Source: an uncultured Eubacteriales bacterium | GTDB lineage: Bacteria > Bacillota > Clostridia > Oscillospirales > Oscillospiraceae | DNA: 36,913 nucleotides | Direction of reading: 5' to 3' | Assembly: GCA_900319465.1 (NCBI GenBank) | Contig: ONOL01000014.1 | Coordinates: forward strand, 1-36,913 | Shown: positions 6,542 through 15,412 of the stretch, piece after piece | Position numbering within the stretch: the first letter of the stretch is position 1 | Layout: the number at the start of each line of letters is the position of its first letter | Position numbers and translations under genes: made by a program | Notes under the pieces: model-generated | What the model saw: only the letters and a program-made list of their open reading frames with translations | What the model was told of the DNA's origin: nothing | Databases searched by the model: none

Positions 6542-8140
6542 ATGCTTGGGATCCTGATAAAAAAGCAGCTCCTTGAGGTCTTCCGGAGCTACTTTTATGA
6601 TGCGAAAAAGAACCGGATGCGCTCCAGGTGGGCCATTGCCGGCTGGTTTCTCTTCTTCTTCGCGGTCATGGTCGTCTTTCTTGGCGGCATGTTCACCGTT
6701 CTGGCGATGAGCTTCTGCGGCGCGATGACGCCGCTGGGCCTGGGCTGGCTGTATTTCGTGCTGATGGTCGGCATCGCGATCGCGCTCGGCGCCTTCGGGA
6801 GCGTATTCAACACCTATGCGGGGCTCTATCTCGGCAAGGATAACGACCTGCTGCTCTCCCTGCCGATCCCGGTCAGAACGATCATCGCCGCAAGGCTGGT
6901 CAACGTCTATCTGCTGGGCGCCATGTATTCCGCGACGGTGCTGATCCCGACGCTGATCGTCTACTGGGTCGTGGCCGGCGTGACGGCGGCGCGGGTGATC
7001 TGCGGCGTTCTGCTGTTCCTGGTCGCCACGGTCTTCGTCCTGCTCCTGTCCTGCGTGCTCGGCTGGGTGGTCGCAAAGATCAGCCTGCGGCTGAAGAACA
7101 AGAGCTTTATGACCGTCCTGCTCTCGCTCGCGTTTATCGGCGCCTACTATTTCTTCTATTTCAGAGCCAACGACCTCGTCCGGCAGATCGTCCGGAACGC
7201 GGAGATCTACGGCGAGAAGATCAAGGGCGCGGCCTGCTGGCTCTTCCTCTTCGGCAGGATCGGGGAGGGCGACTGGTTTGCCGCCGCGCTTTTCACGGCC
7301 GTCACGGCGGCGCTCTGCGCGCTGGTGTGGTTCGCCATGTCCCGCAGCTTCCTGAAGATCGCCACGGCCTCCGGCAGCACGGAAAAAGTGCGATACAGCG
7401 AGAAGCCGGTCAGGGAACGCAGCCTGTTCGGCGCGCTGCTCGCCAAGGAATTTGCCCGCTTCGGCTCCAGCGCGAACTATATGCTTAACTGCGGCTTCGG
7501 CGTCCTGCTCCTCCCCATCGTCGGCATCATGCTGCTCTTCAAGGGGCGGGAGGCCTGCGAGCTGATCGGAACGCTGCTGGCTTCCCGACCCGAAAGCGCC
7601 GCGGTCCTGCTCTGCGGCGGACTGATCATGCTGGCGTCCATGAACGATATGGCCGCCCCTTCGATCTCGCTGGAGGGGAAAAGCATCTGGATCCCCCAGT
7701 CCCTGCCCGTGGAAGCCCGGCAGGTGCTGCGCGCCAAAACCGCCGTTCAGCTCCTGCTCACCGCGCTGCCCATGCTCTTCGCCTCGGGCTGCGCCGCGGC
7801 GGTCATCGACGCCTCCCCGGCGGGGAAGCTCCTGCTGCTTCTGACGCCCGTCGCATATTCGTTCTTCTCCGCCCATGCCGGGACGGCGATCGGCCTCCGG
7901 ATGCCGCTGCTGAACTGGACGAATGAGCTCGCGCCGATCAAGCAGAGCGGTGCGGTCGGTATCGCGCTGCTCGGCGGCTGGGCCGTCTCGGGCGTGCACA
8001 TCGCGGTCTATATGCTCATCGGCTACCGGATCGGCGCGGCGGGGTATATGGGCGTGTGGACGCTGCTGTTCGTCCTCGGCTCGTTCGCCCTGCGGCGCTG
8101 GCTGGATACGAAGGGCGCCGCGCTCTTTGCGGAGCTGTAA
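6542..8140 (+). CDS. ABC transporter permease (large, two-domain, EcsB-like class)
   Basis: 532 residues with about twelve hydrophobic segments, for example FLFFFAVMVVFLGGMFTVL, IICGVLLF-type stretches, FMTVLLSLAFIGAYYFFYF, and a cluster at the C-terminus (AVGIALLGGWAVSG, MGVWTLLFVLGSFAL). A DNDLLLSLPI motif after the third helix and SRPESAAVLL in the second half are features of membrane components paired with EcsA/YtrB-like ATPases. The family is not assigned more finely. It is coupled to the ATPase gene before it, and pfkB follows 33 bases later. Confidence 0.85.
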   Translation: MLGILIKKQLLEVFRSYFYDAKKNRMRSRWAIAGWFLFFFAVMVVFLGGMFTVLAMSFCGAMTPLGLGWLYFVLMVGIAIALGAFGSVFNTYAGLYLGKDNDLLLSLPIPVRTIIAARLVNVYLLGAMYSATVLIPTLIVYWVVAGVTAARVICGVLLFLVATVFVLLLSCVLGWVVAKISLRLKNKSFMTVLLSLAFIGAYYFFYFRANDLVRQIVRNAEIYGEKIKGAACWLFLFGRIGEGDWFAAALFTAVTAALCALVWFAMSRSFLKIATASGSTEKVRYSEKPVRERSLFGALLAKEFARFGSSANYMLNCGFGVLLLPIVGIMLLFKGREACELIGTLLASRPESAAVLLCGGLIMLASMNDMAAPSISLEGKSIWIPQSLPVEARQVLRAKTAVQLLLTALPMLFASGCAAAVIDASPAGKLLLLLTPVAYSFFSAHAGTAIGLRMPLLNWTNELAPIKQSGAVGIALLGGWAVSGVHIAVYMLIGYRIGAAGYMGVWTLLFVLGSFALRRWLDTKGAALFAEL

Positions 8141-8173
8141 ACCGCGGACCCGTTCACGGGAGGAGAAACGCGT

Positions 8174-9100
8174 ATGAAGATCCTGGTTTCCGGGCTTTTG
8201 AACGTCGAAACGACGGTTTCGGTCAGGGGCTTTCCGATTCCCTATTATCCGATCGACTATTCCTTTTTCGGGCTGCATACCGCCGTCTCGGGCGTGGGCT
8301 ACAACATCGCCAAAGCGCTTACGACCCTCGGCGACGAGGTGACGCTCGTCTCTTTCCTCGGCAGGGACGAGGAGGGCCGCCGCGTCCTGCGGCAGCTCGA
8401 GGAGGACGGGATCGGCACGGAGCACGTCCGCTCCACGCTGCGGGAGACGCCCGCGTCCGCGGTGCTCTTTGCTCCGCAGGGGCGGCGCCAGATCTACTGC
8501 GACCTCAAGGACGTGCAGGAGCAGCGCCTCGACGCGCCGTCCCCGGAGGAGGCGCTTCGCGGCTGCTCCCTCGCCGCGCTCTGCAACATCAACTTCAACC
8601 GGGAGCTGATCCGCGCCGCGCGCCGCGCCGGCGTCACGACCGCGACGGACGTGCACGTCCTTGCCGCCGCGGACGACGGCTACAACCGGGATTTCATGGA
8701 AAACGCGGACGTCCTGTTCCTGAGCGACGAGGCGCTGCCCTGCGCCCCGCAGGACTTCCTCCGGCAGCTTTGGGAGCGCTATCACAACCGGGTCCTCGTC
8801 GTCGGCAGGGGCGCGAAGGGCGCCATGCTGCTTGACGGCGGGACGCAGGAGATCACGCAGGTCCCGGCTGATACGCGCGGGAAGGTCGTCAATACCGTAG
8901 GCGCCGGGGACGCGCTGTTTTCCGCGTTCCTGCACTTTTTCGCCCGGGGCATGAGCGCGAAGGAGGCTTTGCGGCGGGCGGTCGTCTTTGCGGGCGTGAA
9001 GATCGGGTATAACGGCGCGTCCGTCGGCTTCTGCTCCGAGCGGGAGCTGTGCGGGATGCTGGAAAACGGAAGGATAATTAAGAATAAAACAAAAGAATAA
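8174..9100 (+). CDS. PfkB-family carbohydrate kinase
   Basis: 308 residues. The N-terminal glycine pair region GLHTAVSGVGYNIAKALTTLG is the PfkB substrate-binding loop, and the C-terminal signature NTVGAGDALFSAF contains the catalytic base D with the anion-hole G-A-G-D. ATP phosphorylates a sugar or nucleoside hydroxyl. The substrate cannot be fixed: ribokinase, fructokinase and pseudouridine kinase relatives share these motifs. The ribosome site GGGAGGAG precedes the ATG. The last residues (NKTKE) and the tail after it are AT-rich. It ends at a terminator shared with the convergent cysS. Confidence 0.9.
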   Translation: MKILVSGLLNVETTVSVRGFPIPYYPIDYSFFGLHTAVSGVGYNIAKALTTLGDEVTLVSFLGRDEEGRRVLRQLEEDGIGTEHVRSTLRETPASAVLFAPQGRRQIYCDLKDVQEQRLDAPSPEEALRGCSLAALCNINFNRELIRAARRAGVTTATDVHVLAAADDGYNRDFMENADVLFLSDEALPCAPQDFLRQLWERYHNRVLVVGRGAKGAMLLDGGTQEITQVPADTRGKVVNTVGAGDALFSAFLHFFARGMSAKEALRRAVVFAGVKIGYNGASVGFCSERELCGMLENGRIIKNKTKE

Positions 9101-9105
9101 AACAA

Positions 9106-9136
9106 CGGAGAGCCGGGCAAAATGCCCGGCTCTCCG
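9106..9136. terminator. Bidirectional terminator between pfkB and cysS
   Basis: CGGAGAGCCGGGCA (9106-9119) and TGCCCGGCTCTCCG (9123-9136) form a perfect 14-bp stem with a 3-base loop. The stronger T-rich tract is on the minus-strand side, so it mainly ends the cysS operon. Confidence 0.88.
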
Positions 9137-9169
9137 TATTTGCGGCAGGAGGAATCGGCTCGACGGCAA

Positions 9170-10621
9170 TCAGATCCGCTTCCACTTCGCGCCGTGGGGG
9201 ATGTCGGTGACTTCGATCCCGGCGGCCTTCAGCTCGTCGCGGATGCGGTCGGCCTCGGCAAAATTCTTGGCCTTCTTCGCGTCCTGACGGGCACGGATCC
9301 TGGCCTCCACCTCGGGATCGGCTTCGCCGGACTCGGAGATGATCGTGAACTCGCCCGCGGTGACGGCCTGCTTCTTGAGCTCTTCGCGCTTCTTCGCGGC
9401 CTTTTCCACAAGGCTCAGCCCCAGCACGCGGTCGAAATCGCCGAGCAGATAGAGCTTGGTGGCGTCGTTGGTCTTGTACTTGAGCACGTCGTACAGGGCG
9501 GTCACGCCGAGGGAGGTGTTCAGGTCGTTGTCGAGCCCCGCGCAGAACTTCGCGCGAAGGGCGTCGATCGCGGCCGGATCGAGTTCCCCGTCGTCGGGCT
9601 TGAGGGCGGCGGCGCGGGCGATCAGCTTGTTGTAGGTCACCTGCGCGTTGTCGAGGTTCTCCCATGAGAATACCAGCGACTTGCGGTAGTGGCTCTGCAG
9701 GCAGAAGAGGCGGTAGGCCAGCGGGTCGTAGCCCTTCTCCTCAAGCAGCGAGACGGTCAGGAACTCGCCGCTGGATTTGGACATTTTACCGCTGTTGGTG
9801 TTCAGGTGGAGGACATGCATCCAGTAGTTGCACCATTTGTGCCCGAGATAGGACTCCGATTGGGCGATTTCATTGGTGTGGTGGGGGAAGGCGTTGTCGA
9901 TGCCGCCGCAGTGGATATCCAGATCCTTGCCGAGGTGCTTCATGGAGATGCCGGAGCACTCGATATGCCAGCCGGGGTAACCGACGCCCCAGGGGGAGTC
10001 CCACTTGAGCGCCTGGTCCTCAAACTTGGACTTGGTGAACCAGAGGACGAAGTCGTTCTTGTTGCGCTTGTTCACGTCCTCCTCCACGCCCTCGCGCACG
10101 CCCACGTCCAGATCGTCGGCGTTGAAGTCGTTGAAGACGTAGTAGCGCTCAAGCTTAGAGGTGTCGAAGTATACGTTGCCGCCGGCAAAGTAGGCGTAGC
10201 CGGTGTCCATGAGCCGGGAGATGATCTTGATGTACTCGTCGATGCAGTTGGTGGCGGGCTCCACCACGTCGGGGGTCTTGATGTTGAGCTTGCCGCAGTC
10301 GGAGAAAAAGGCGTCGGTATAGTACTTCGCGATCTCCATGACGCTCTTGTGCTCGCGCTTTGCGCCCTTGAGCATCTTGTCCTCGCCCTCGTCCGCGTCG
10401 GAGGTCAGATGGCCGACGTCGGTGATGTTCATGACGCGCTTGACGTGGTAGCCCGCGAAGCGCAGGTACTTTTCAAGCACGTCCTCCATGATGTAGGAGC
10501 GGAGGTTGCCGATGTGGGCAAAGTGGTAGACCGTGGGGCCGCAGGTGTACATCTTGACGATGTCGGGGTGGTTGGGGACGAAAAGCTCCTTCTTTCGGGT
10601 GGCAGAGTTGTAAAGATACAT
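9170..10621 (-). CDS. cysS: Cysteinyl-tRNA synthetase
   Basis: 483 residues, class I synthetase that charges tRNA-Cys. The N-terminal YTCGPTVY (zinc ligand C27) is followed by the HIGH-type motif HIGN at 36-39, the GWHIECSG zinc-binding strand, HHTNEIAQSE, and the KMSKS loop in GKMSKSSGEF. The C-terminal half is the helical anticodon region, ending with the DALR-like IRDELKAAGIEVTDIPHG. The ribosome site AAGGAG lies 8 bases upstream. It is the last gene of the minus-strand block, 12 bases after pgsA. Confidence 0.97.
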   Translation of the reverse strand: MYLYNSATRKKELFVPNHPDIVKMYTCGPTVYHFAHIGNLRSYIMEDVLEKYLRFAGYHVKRVMNITDVGHLTSDADEGEDKMLKGAKREHKSVMEIAKYYTDAFFSDCGKLNIKTPDVVEPATNCIDEYIKIISRLMDTGYAYFAGGNVYFDTSKLERYYVFNDFNADDLDVGVREGVEEDVNKRNKNDFVLWFTKSKFEDQALKWDSPWGVGYPGWHIECSGISMKHLGKDLDIHCGGIDNAFPHHTNEIAQSESYLGHKWCNYWMHVLHLNTNSGKMSKSSGEFLTVSLLEEKGYDPLAYRLFCLQSHYRKSLVFSWENLDNAQVTYNKLIARAAALKPDDGELDPAAIDALRAKFCAGLDNDLNTSLGVTALYDVLKYKTNDATKLYLLGDFDRVLGLSLVEKAAKKREELKKQAVTAGEFTIISESGEADPEVEARIRARQDAKKAKNFAEADRIRDELKAAGIEVTDIPHGAKWKRI

Positions 10622-10633
10622 AGAATCTTCTCC

Positions 10634-11173
10634 TTAATCGACGTCTTTGAACACGTCGCGGTTTTTTACAAAGTATTCGGCGCCGGAATAGACGGTCGTG
10701 AGCACGATGACGGCGCTCGAGAGCTGCGCGGTCAGATCCGGCGCGGAGTCCCCGACGCCCGGAGCGGGCACGAGCAGCATCAGCGCAAGGCAGACCATGG
10801 TCGCGGCGGTCTTGATTTTGCCGGACGGGGCGGCGGCAATGACGCGCTGCCGCTCGACGGCGATCAGCCGCAGGCCGCTCACGGCAAACTCGCGCAGCAG
10901 CACGACGGCGAGCGCCCAGCCGGGCATCCGCCCGCACTCGACAAAAAAGCACATCGCCGCCATGACCAGCACCTTGTCGGCCAGCGGGTCCATGAACTTA
11001 CCGAAGTTCGTGATCTGGTCATAGTGCCGGGCGACGTAGCCGTCCAGCATGTCGGAGAGGCTTGCGAGGACAAACACGGCGAAGGCGAAAGGCATCCGGC
11101 CGGTATAGGCGAGAAACAGGAACACGGGGATCAGCACGACGCGAAAGAGCGTGATCTTGTTGGCGGTGTTCAT
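10634..11173 (-). CDS. pgsA: CDP-diacylglycerol-glycerol-3-phosphate phosphatidyltransferase
   Basis: 179 residues, a multi-pass membrane enzyme that makes phosphatidylglycerol phosphate, the committed step to phosphatidylglycerol and cardiolipin. The CDP-alcohol phosphotransferase motif D-G-x2-A-R-x8-G-x3-D-x3-D is complete (DGYVAR...FGKFMDPLADK). N-terminal MNTANKITLFRVVLIPVFL is typical of PgsA. It starts 3 bases after the rimO stop, and its GGAGG ribosome site lies inside the end of rimO, so the two are coupled. A rimO-pgsA neighbourhood is common in Firmicutes. Confidence 0.96.
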   Translation of the reverse strand: MNTANKITLFRVVLIPVFLFLAYTGRMPFAFAVFVLASLSDMLDGYVARHYDQITNFGKFMDPLADKVLVMAAMCFFVECGRMPGWALAVVLLREFAVSGLRLIAVERQRVIAAAPSGKIKTAATMVCLALMLLVPAPGVGDSAPDLTAQLSSAVIVLTTVYSGAEYFVKNRDVFKDVD

Positions 11174-11176
11174 CTT

Positions 11177-12493
11177 CTATGCCTCCTCGCCGTACAGGAT
11201 CCCGTCCTCGGCGGCGGTGATGCGCACCTCGGAGAACGCGCCCTCGCGGGCAGCGCCCTCAAAATACACCTCGCCGTCGATGTCGGGGGAGTCGGCGTAA
11301 CATCGGCCGACCCACTGCCGGCTCTCCTCGTCGTAATCTTCCACGAGCACGCGGATCGTCCTGCCCACAAAGCCCCGGCAGAAATCGTCCATTATGGGCG
11401 CCTGCAGCTCCATGAGCAGGTCCGCACGGCGCTGGGCCTCCTCGAAGTCCACGTGCTCCATTTTTTCGGCGGGGGTGCCCTCCTCCGGGGAGAAGGGGAA
11501 CACGCCGACGCGCTCGATGCGCGCCTCCTTCAGGAAGGCGCAGAGCTCCTCAAACTCCGCCTCGCCCTCGCCGGGCAGGCCTGCGATCAAGCTTGTGCGA
11601 AGGACGAGCCCGGGGATGCGTGCGCGCAGGGTCTGAAACAGCGCGCGGATCTCGTCGCCGGTGCCTCTGCGGTTCATGCGTTTGAGAATCCCGTTATTGA
11701 TATGCTGGATGGGAATATCCAGATACTTGACGATTTTATCGTTTGCGGCGATCTCGTCGATCAGCTCGTCGTCGAACTGGTCGGGGTAGAGGTAGTGGAG
11801 CCGGATCCACGCGACGCCCTCGATCTTCGCAAGCTCCCGGCAGAGCTGCGCGAGGCAGCGCCTGCCGTAGAGGTCGGTGCCGTAGCGGGTGATGTCCTGC
11901 GCGATGACGATCAGCTCCCGGACGCCGTGCGCGGCAAGCTCCTTCGCCTCGGCGAGCACGTTCTCCATCGCGCGCGAACGGTAGCGCCCGCGGATATAGG
12001 GGATCGCGCAGAAGGCGCAGTAGTTGTTGCAGCCCTCGGCGATGCGCAGGTAGGCCCACGCGGGGCCGGTGGAGACCACGCGGGGGATCTCGTCCACGGG
12101 CGCGTTTTTATCGCCGAAGAGGCTTACGCTGCGCCCGGCGAGCACAGCGTTCGCCGCGCCCACGATGTCCCCGAAGCTGCCGACGCCCAGCACGGCGTCG
12201 ATCTCCGGCAGCTCCCGGAGGATGCTGTCCTGATAGCGTTCGGTGAGGCAGCCGGTGACGATGAGGCCGCCGAGCTTCCCTTCCTTCTTGAGCGCCGCCA
12301 TTTGCAGGATGTTGTCGATGGCCTCGCTCTTCGCGGCGTCGATAAAGCCGCAGGTATTCACGATCGCGAGATCGGCCCCCTCCGGGTCGGGCACCAGCGT
12401 GAAGCCGGCCTCGTCCAGCAGGTAGAGCATCTGCTCGCTGTTGACCAGGTTCTTGGCGCAGCCAAGAGAGATCATGGCAAAGGTCTTTTCCAT
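11177..12493 (-). CDS. rimO: Ribosomal protein S12 methylthiotransferase RimO
   Basis: 438 residues. The N-terminal MTTase domain carries cysteines C12, C48 and C82 (SLGCAKN, NTCGF, TGCLTERY) that bind the auxiliary cluster. The radical SAM motif CNNYCAFC (C155, C159, C162) follows, with AIPYIRGRYRSR, and the C-terminus is a TRAM domain (from about 375) ending in a short acidic tail. It adds a methylthio group to the aspartate of ribosomal protein S12. The start codon overlaps the recX stop by one base (TGATG). Confidence 0.96.
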   Translation of the reverse strand: MEKTFAMISLGCAKNLVNSEQMLYLLDEAGFTLVPDPEGADLAIVNTCGFIDAAKSEAIDNILQMAALKKEGKLGGLIVTGCLTERYQDSILRELPEIDAVLGVGSFGDIVGAANAVLAGRSVSLFGDKNAPVDEIPRVVSTGPAWAYLRIAEGCNNYCAFCAIPYIRGRYRSRAMENVLAEAKELAAHGVRELIVIAQDITRYGTDLYGRRCLAQLCRELAKIEGVAWIRLHYLYPDQFDDELIDEIAANDKIVKYLDIPIQHINNGILKRMNRRGTGDEIRALFQTLRARIPGLVLRTSLIAGLPGEGEAEFEELCAFLKEARIERVGVFPFSPEEGTPAEKMEHVDFEEAQRRADLLMELQAPIMDDFCRGFVGRTIRVLVEDYDEESRQWVGRCYADSPDIDGEVYFEGAAREGAFSEVRITAAEDGILYGEEA

Positions 12494-13104
12494 CAGTCTT
12501 CCTCGATGTTGTCGGTATGGCGCCGCAGGGCGCTGCGGATCTCCTCCCAGGAGTAGCCGCGGCGAAAGAGGGCGGCGCTGACTTTGCGGATCTGTTCACG
12601 GTCCTCCGGGTCCTTGAGGCGCGCGGTGAGGAAGCGGTCGAGCCTGTCGTCGCTTTCGGGCATCTGCTCCACGGCCTCGTCCCAGTATTCGCGGCCGACG
12701 CCGCGGCGCTGCAGCTCGGAGCGGACGCGCCCCGCGCCGTAGCCCTTGGCGGCGTAGTGCCGCGCAACGGCGGCGGCGTAGCTCCCGTCGTTCAAAAAGC
12801 CGTGCTCGGAGAGCCAGGAGACGGAGTAATCGGCGGCGTCCTCGCCCGCGCCCTTTTTCAGGAGCTTTTCGCGCACTTCCTTTCGGGACATGCGGCGGCG
12901 GGAGATGAGCTCAAGCGCCAGATCCCGGGCAAGGGAACGGGAGGAGTCCCGCCGCAGAAGGGCGAGCTCCTCCTCGCTGAGCTCCTTTCCGGCGAACAGC
13001 CGCCGGTCGGTCACCACGCCGAGAGAGCTTTTGATCTCGCTCCCGTCCTCCAGCACGACCGTGACGCGGTCGGAGGAGATCTGGCGCAGAGCGGTGATGG
13101 TCAT
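12493..13104 (-). CDS. recX: Regulatory protein RecX
   Basis: 203 residues, a RecA modulator. The start at 13104 is chosen for the AAAAGGA ribosome site; the frame is open further upstream only through a repeat-filled spacer. RecX three-helix repeats are visible: RRRMSRKEVREKLLKKG, then DYSVSWLSEHGFLNDGSYAAAVARHYAAKGYGAGRV in pieces, then ELQRRGVGREYWDEAV and RRGYSWEEIRSALRRH. It sits between recA and rimO and overlaps rimO. Coupling to recA is likely through the same transcript despite the 232-base spacer. Confidence 0.93.
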   Translation of the reverse strand: MTITALRQISSDRVTVVLEDGSEIKSSLGVVTDRRLFAGKELSEEELALLRRDSSRSLARDLALELISRRRMSRKEVREKLLKKGAGEDAADYSVSWLSEHGFLNDGSYAAAVARHYAAKGYGAGRVRSELQRRGVGREYWDEAVEQMPESDDRLDRFLTARLKDPEDREQIRKVSAALFRRGYSWEEIRSALRRHTDNIEED

Positions 13105-13336
13105 AGATGCGTTTCCTTTTCGTGTTGCATGTTTGGGGAAGTTCAGAGGGGATCGCCCCTCTGGTTTTCGCCGCGCACGGCGAAAACAAATCAAATTGTT
13201 CCTGCCGTCGCTTTGCCGCGGCGGAAGCTCCCTAAGCCGAGCTGTGCGAGGCCTTGTGCCGACCAAAGCGGGCTTATGCCCGCCGCGATTAGCGCAAGTG
13301 CCCCTGATTTGACAGTCACCGCAGGGGACTATCAAA
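13105..13336. repeat. recA-recX spacer packed with hairpins
   Basis: This 232-base spacer contains at least three inverted repeats: CAGAGGGG/CCCCTCTG (about 13143-13162), TTTTCGCCG/CGGCGAAAA (about 13163-13185), and GATTTGACAGTC paired with GACTATCAAATC (about 13307-13338, overlapping the recA stop). None has a clear T-run. The first two have the look of dispersed intergenic elements. They may set the recX:recA ratio by RNA processing or attenuation (inference). Confidence 0.6.
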
Positions 13337-14452
13337 TCAGTCCAGGTCAAAGTCCGCCGCGGACACGTCCACCGCCGGGGCGGGGGCGATGCGGCCGGAG
13401 GCCTGCGCGGCCTTGCGGGCCTGCGGGCTCATGAGCTTGTGGGCGTTGGCGCGGATCTCGCCCTCGATCTTGGCGCGCGCCTCCTCGTCGTTCATCAGGT
13501 ACTCCTTCACCGCGTCGCGGCCCTGGAAGCGCTGGCCGTTGACCGTGAACCACGCGCCGGCCTTGTCGATGATCTCGAGCTTGGCGCCGAGGTCGATGAT
13601 CTCGCCCACGCGGGAGATGCCCTCGCCGTACATGATGTCGAACTCCGCCTCGCGGAAGGGGGGCGCCACCTTGTTCTTGACGATCTTGGCGCGGGTGCGG
13701 TTGCCGATCATCTCGCCGTTGACCTTCAGGGTTTCGATGCGGCGCACGTCGATGCGCACGGAAGCGTAGTACTTGAGCGCGAGGCCGCCGGGGGTGGTCT
13801 CGGGGTTGCCGTACATGACGCCGATCTTCTGGCGGAGCTGGTTGATGAAGATGACGGTGCAGTTGTTTTTGGAAATCGCGCCGGCCAGGCGGCGCATGGC
13901 CTGGCTCATCAGACGGGCAAGCGCGCCGACCACGGTGTCGCCCACCTCGCCCTCCAGCTCGGAGCGGGGGATCAGGGCGGCGACGGAGTCGACCACCAGC
14001 ACGTCGATCGCGCCGGAGCGCACGAGGGATTCGGCGATGTCGAGCGCCTGCTCGCCGGTGTCGGGCTGGGAGATCAGCAGGCTGTCGATGTCCACGCCGA
14101 GGGCGCGGGCGTAAGCCGGCTCCAGCGCGTGCTCCACGTCGATGTACGCGGCCTCGCCGCCGGCCTTCTGGGCGGAGGCGACCACGTGCAGCGCGAGGGT
14201 CGTTTTACCGGAGGCCTCGGGCCCGTAGATCTCGACGATACGGCCGCGGGGGACGCCGCCGATGCCGAGCGCGAGGTCGAGCGACAGGGAACCGGTGGAG
14301 AGCGCCTCCACGTTCACGGAGATATCGTCGCCCAGGCGCATGATGGTGCCCTTGCCGTAATCCTTTTCGATTTTTGCGATCGCGGTCTCCAGCGCCTTCT
14401 TCTTGTCGCCGGCGGGCGCCGCGACGGGGGATACTTTTTTCTTTTCAGCCAT
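13337..14452 (-). CDS. recA: Recombinase RecA
   Basis: 371 residues. Walker A GPEASGKT is at 77-84, and [40 protein letters not shown] (loop regions L1/L2, given here in part) and [18 protein letters not shown] are diagnostic. The protein forms ATP-dependent filaments on single-stranded DNA for recombination and SOS induction. The start at 14452 has AAAAGGAG 9 bases upstream; the first 20 residues are Lys/Ala-rich. I saw no LexA-type operator directly upstream. It lies 40 bases after prmC. Confidence 0.98.
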   Translation of the reverse strand: MAEKKKVSPVAAPAGDKKKALETAIAKIEKDYGKGTIMRLGDDISVNVEALSTGSLSLDLALGIGGVPRGRIVEIYGPEASGKTTLALHVVASAQKAGGEAAYIDVEHALEPAYARALGVDIDSLLISQPDTGEQALDIAESLVRSGAIDVLVVDSVAALIPRSELEGEVGDTVVGALARLMSQAMRRLAGAISKNNCTVIFINQLRQKIGVMYGNPETTPGGLALKYYASVRIDVRRIETLKVNGEMIGNRTRAKIVKNKVAPPFREAEFDIMYGEGISRVGEIIDLGAKLEIIDKAGAWFTVNGQRFQGRDAVKEYLMNDEEARAKIEGEIRANAHKLMSPQARKAAQASGRIAPAPAVDVSAADFDLD

Positions 14453-14492
14453 GTTCCATGCTCCTTTTATCTGAAAGAATGCAGTTACGGAT

Positions 14493-15380
14493 TCAGAATC
14501 CGGAATAGAGCTCGCCGTCCTCGTCGTACATCTTCCCGACGACGACGCGCTCCACGCCGAGGGTGTCCTTCCGCGTGCTGGCGGAGGCAAAGCCCGCGGA
14601 GAGCACCAGCTCCTTCACGGCCTCCGCCTGGCCCTCGCCCACCTCGAAAAGGAGGTAGCCGCCGGGCTTGAGCAGCGAGCGCCAGTATTTGAGGATGCCG
14701 CGGTAGAAGCGCAGCCCGTCCTCGCCGCCGTCCAGCGCCCAGATCGGTTCGTAGTCCCGCACGGAGGAATCGAGCGTCAGGATCTCGGCGCTCTCGATAT
14801 AGGGCGGGTTCGAGACGATCATGTCGAACTTGCCGAGGCTCAGCGGGGGGGAGGCTGCGGCGTCCGCCTGCATACAGATCACGCGGGAAAGGAGGCGGTT
14901 GAGCGCCACGTTGCGGCGGCAGACTTCGAGGGCGCTTGCGCTGATGTCCACGGCCACGAGCCGCGTGGCGGGCATCTCGTGCCCGATGGCGCAGGCGATG
15001 CAGCCGCTGCCGCAGCAGAGGTCGAGCACGCGGGCGTCCATCTTCCTGCCTGTCAGCAGGGCCTTGGCGGTGTCCACCAGCAGCTCCGTGTCCATGCGGG
15101 GGATCAGCACGTCGGGCGTCACGATCATCGGCAGCCCGTAGAACTCCCAGAACCCGGTGATGTAGGCCACCGGCTCCCCGCGCAGGCGGCGGGCGGTGTA
15201 ATCCAGCACCCGGGCTTCCACCGCGTCGGTGGTGTAGAGGCTCATGTCGCGCAGAAGCTCCGCGGGGGTTTTGCCGGCGGCCTGTGCCACCAGAAGCCGC
15301 GCCTCCAGATTGAAACTCTCCACGCCCCGCTGCCGCAGGATGTTGCGGGTGGAGAGGTACAGCTCGTTGTATGTCTTCAT
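14493..15380 (-). CDS. prmC: Release factor glutamine methyltransferase PrmC
   Basis: 295 residues. The helical N-terminal domain is followed by a Rossmann methyltransferase: [16 protein letters not shown] (SAM-binding), [13 protein letters not shown], and the catalytic NPPY motif in [11 protein letters not shown] that binds the target glutamine. It methylates the GGQ glutamine of peptide release factors. The start at 15380 follows an AAAGAGAGAG ribosome site. The usual neighbour prfA is absent here; DUF1385 lies upstream, as in many Clostridia, and recA downstream. Confidence 0.95.
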   Translation of the reverse strand: MKTYNELYLSTRNILRQRGVESFNLEARLLVAQAAGKTPAELLRDMSLYTTDAVEARVLDYTARRLRGEPVAYITGFWEFYGLPMIVTPDVLIPRMDTELLVDTAKALLTGRKMDARVLDLCCGSGCIACAIGHEMPATRLVAVDISASALEVCRRNVALNRLLSRVICMQADAAASPPLSLGKFDMIVSNPPYIESAEILTLDSSVRDYEPIWALDGGEDGLRFYRGILKYWRSLLKPGGYLLFEVGEGQAEAVKELVLSAGFASASTRKDTLGVERVVVGKMYDEDGELYSGF

Positions 15381-15412
15381 GTCTCTCTCTTTTCTGCCTG
15401 TAACGGGAGGCC

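Noticed and set aside
13130-13350. N-terminal extension of recX
   Set aside because: The extra residues are translated from palindromic repeat DNA, and the ATG at 13104 has a proper ribosome site.
14453-14500. SOS (LexA) operator for recA
   Set aside because: CGGATTC-T-GAATCCG at about 14485-14500 is palindromic but does not resemble a Firmicute LexA box and overlaps the prmC stop region.
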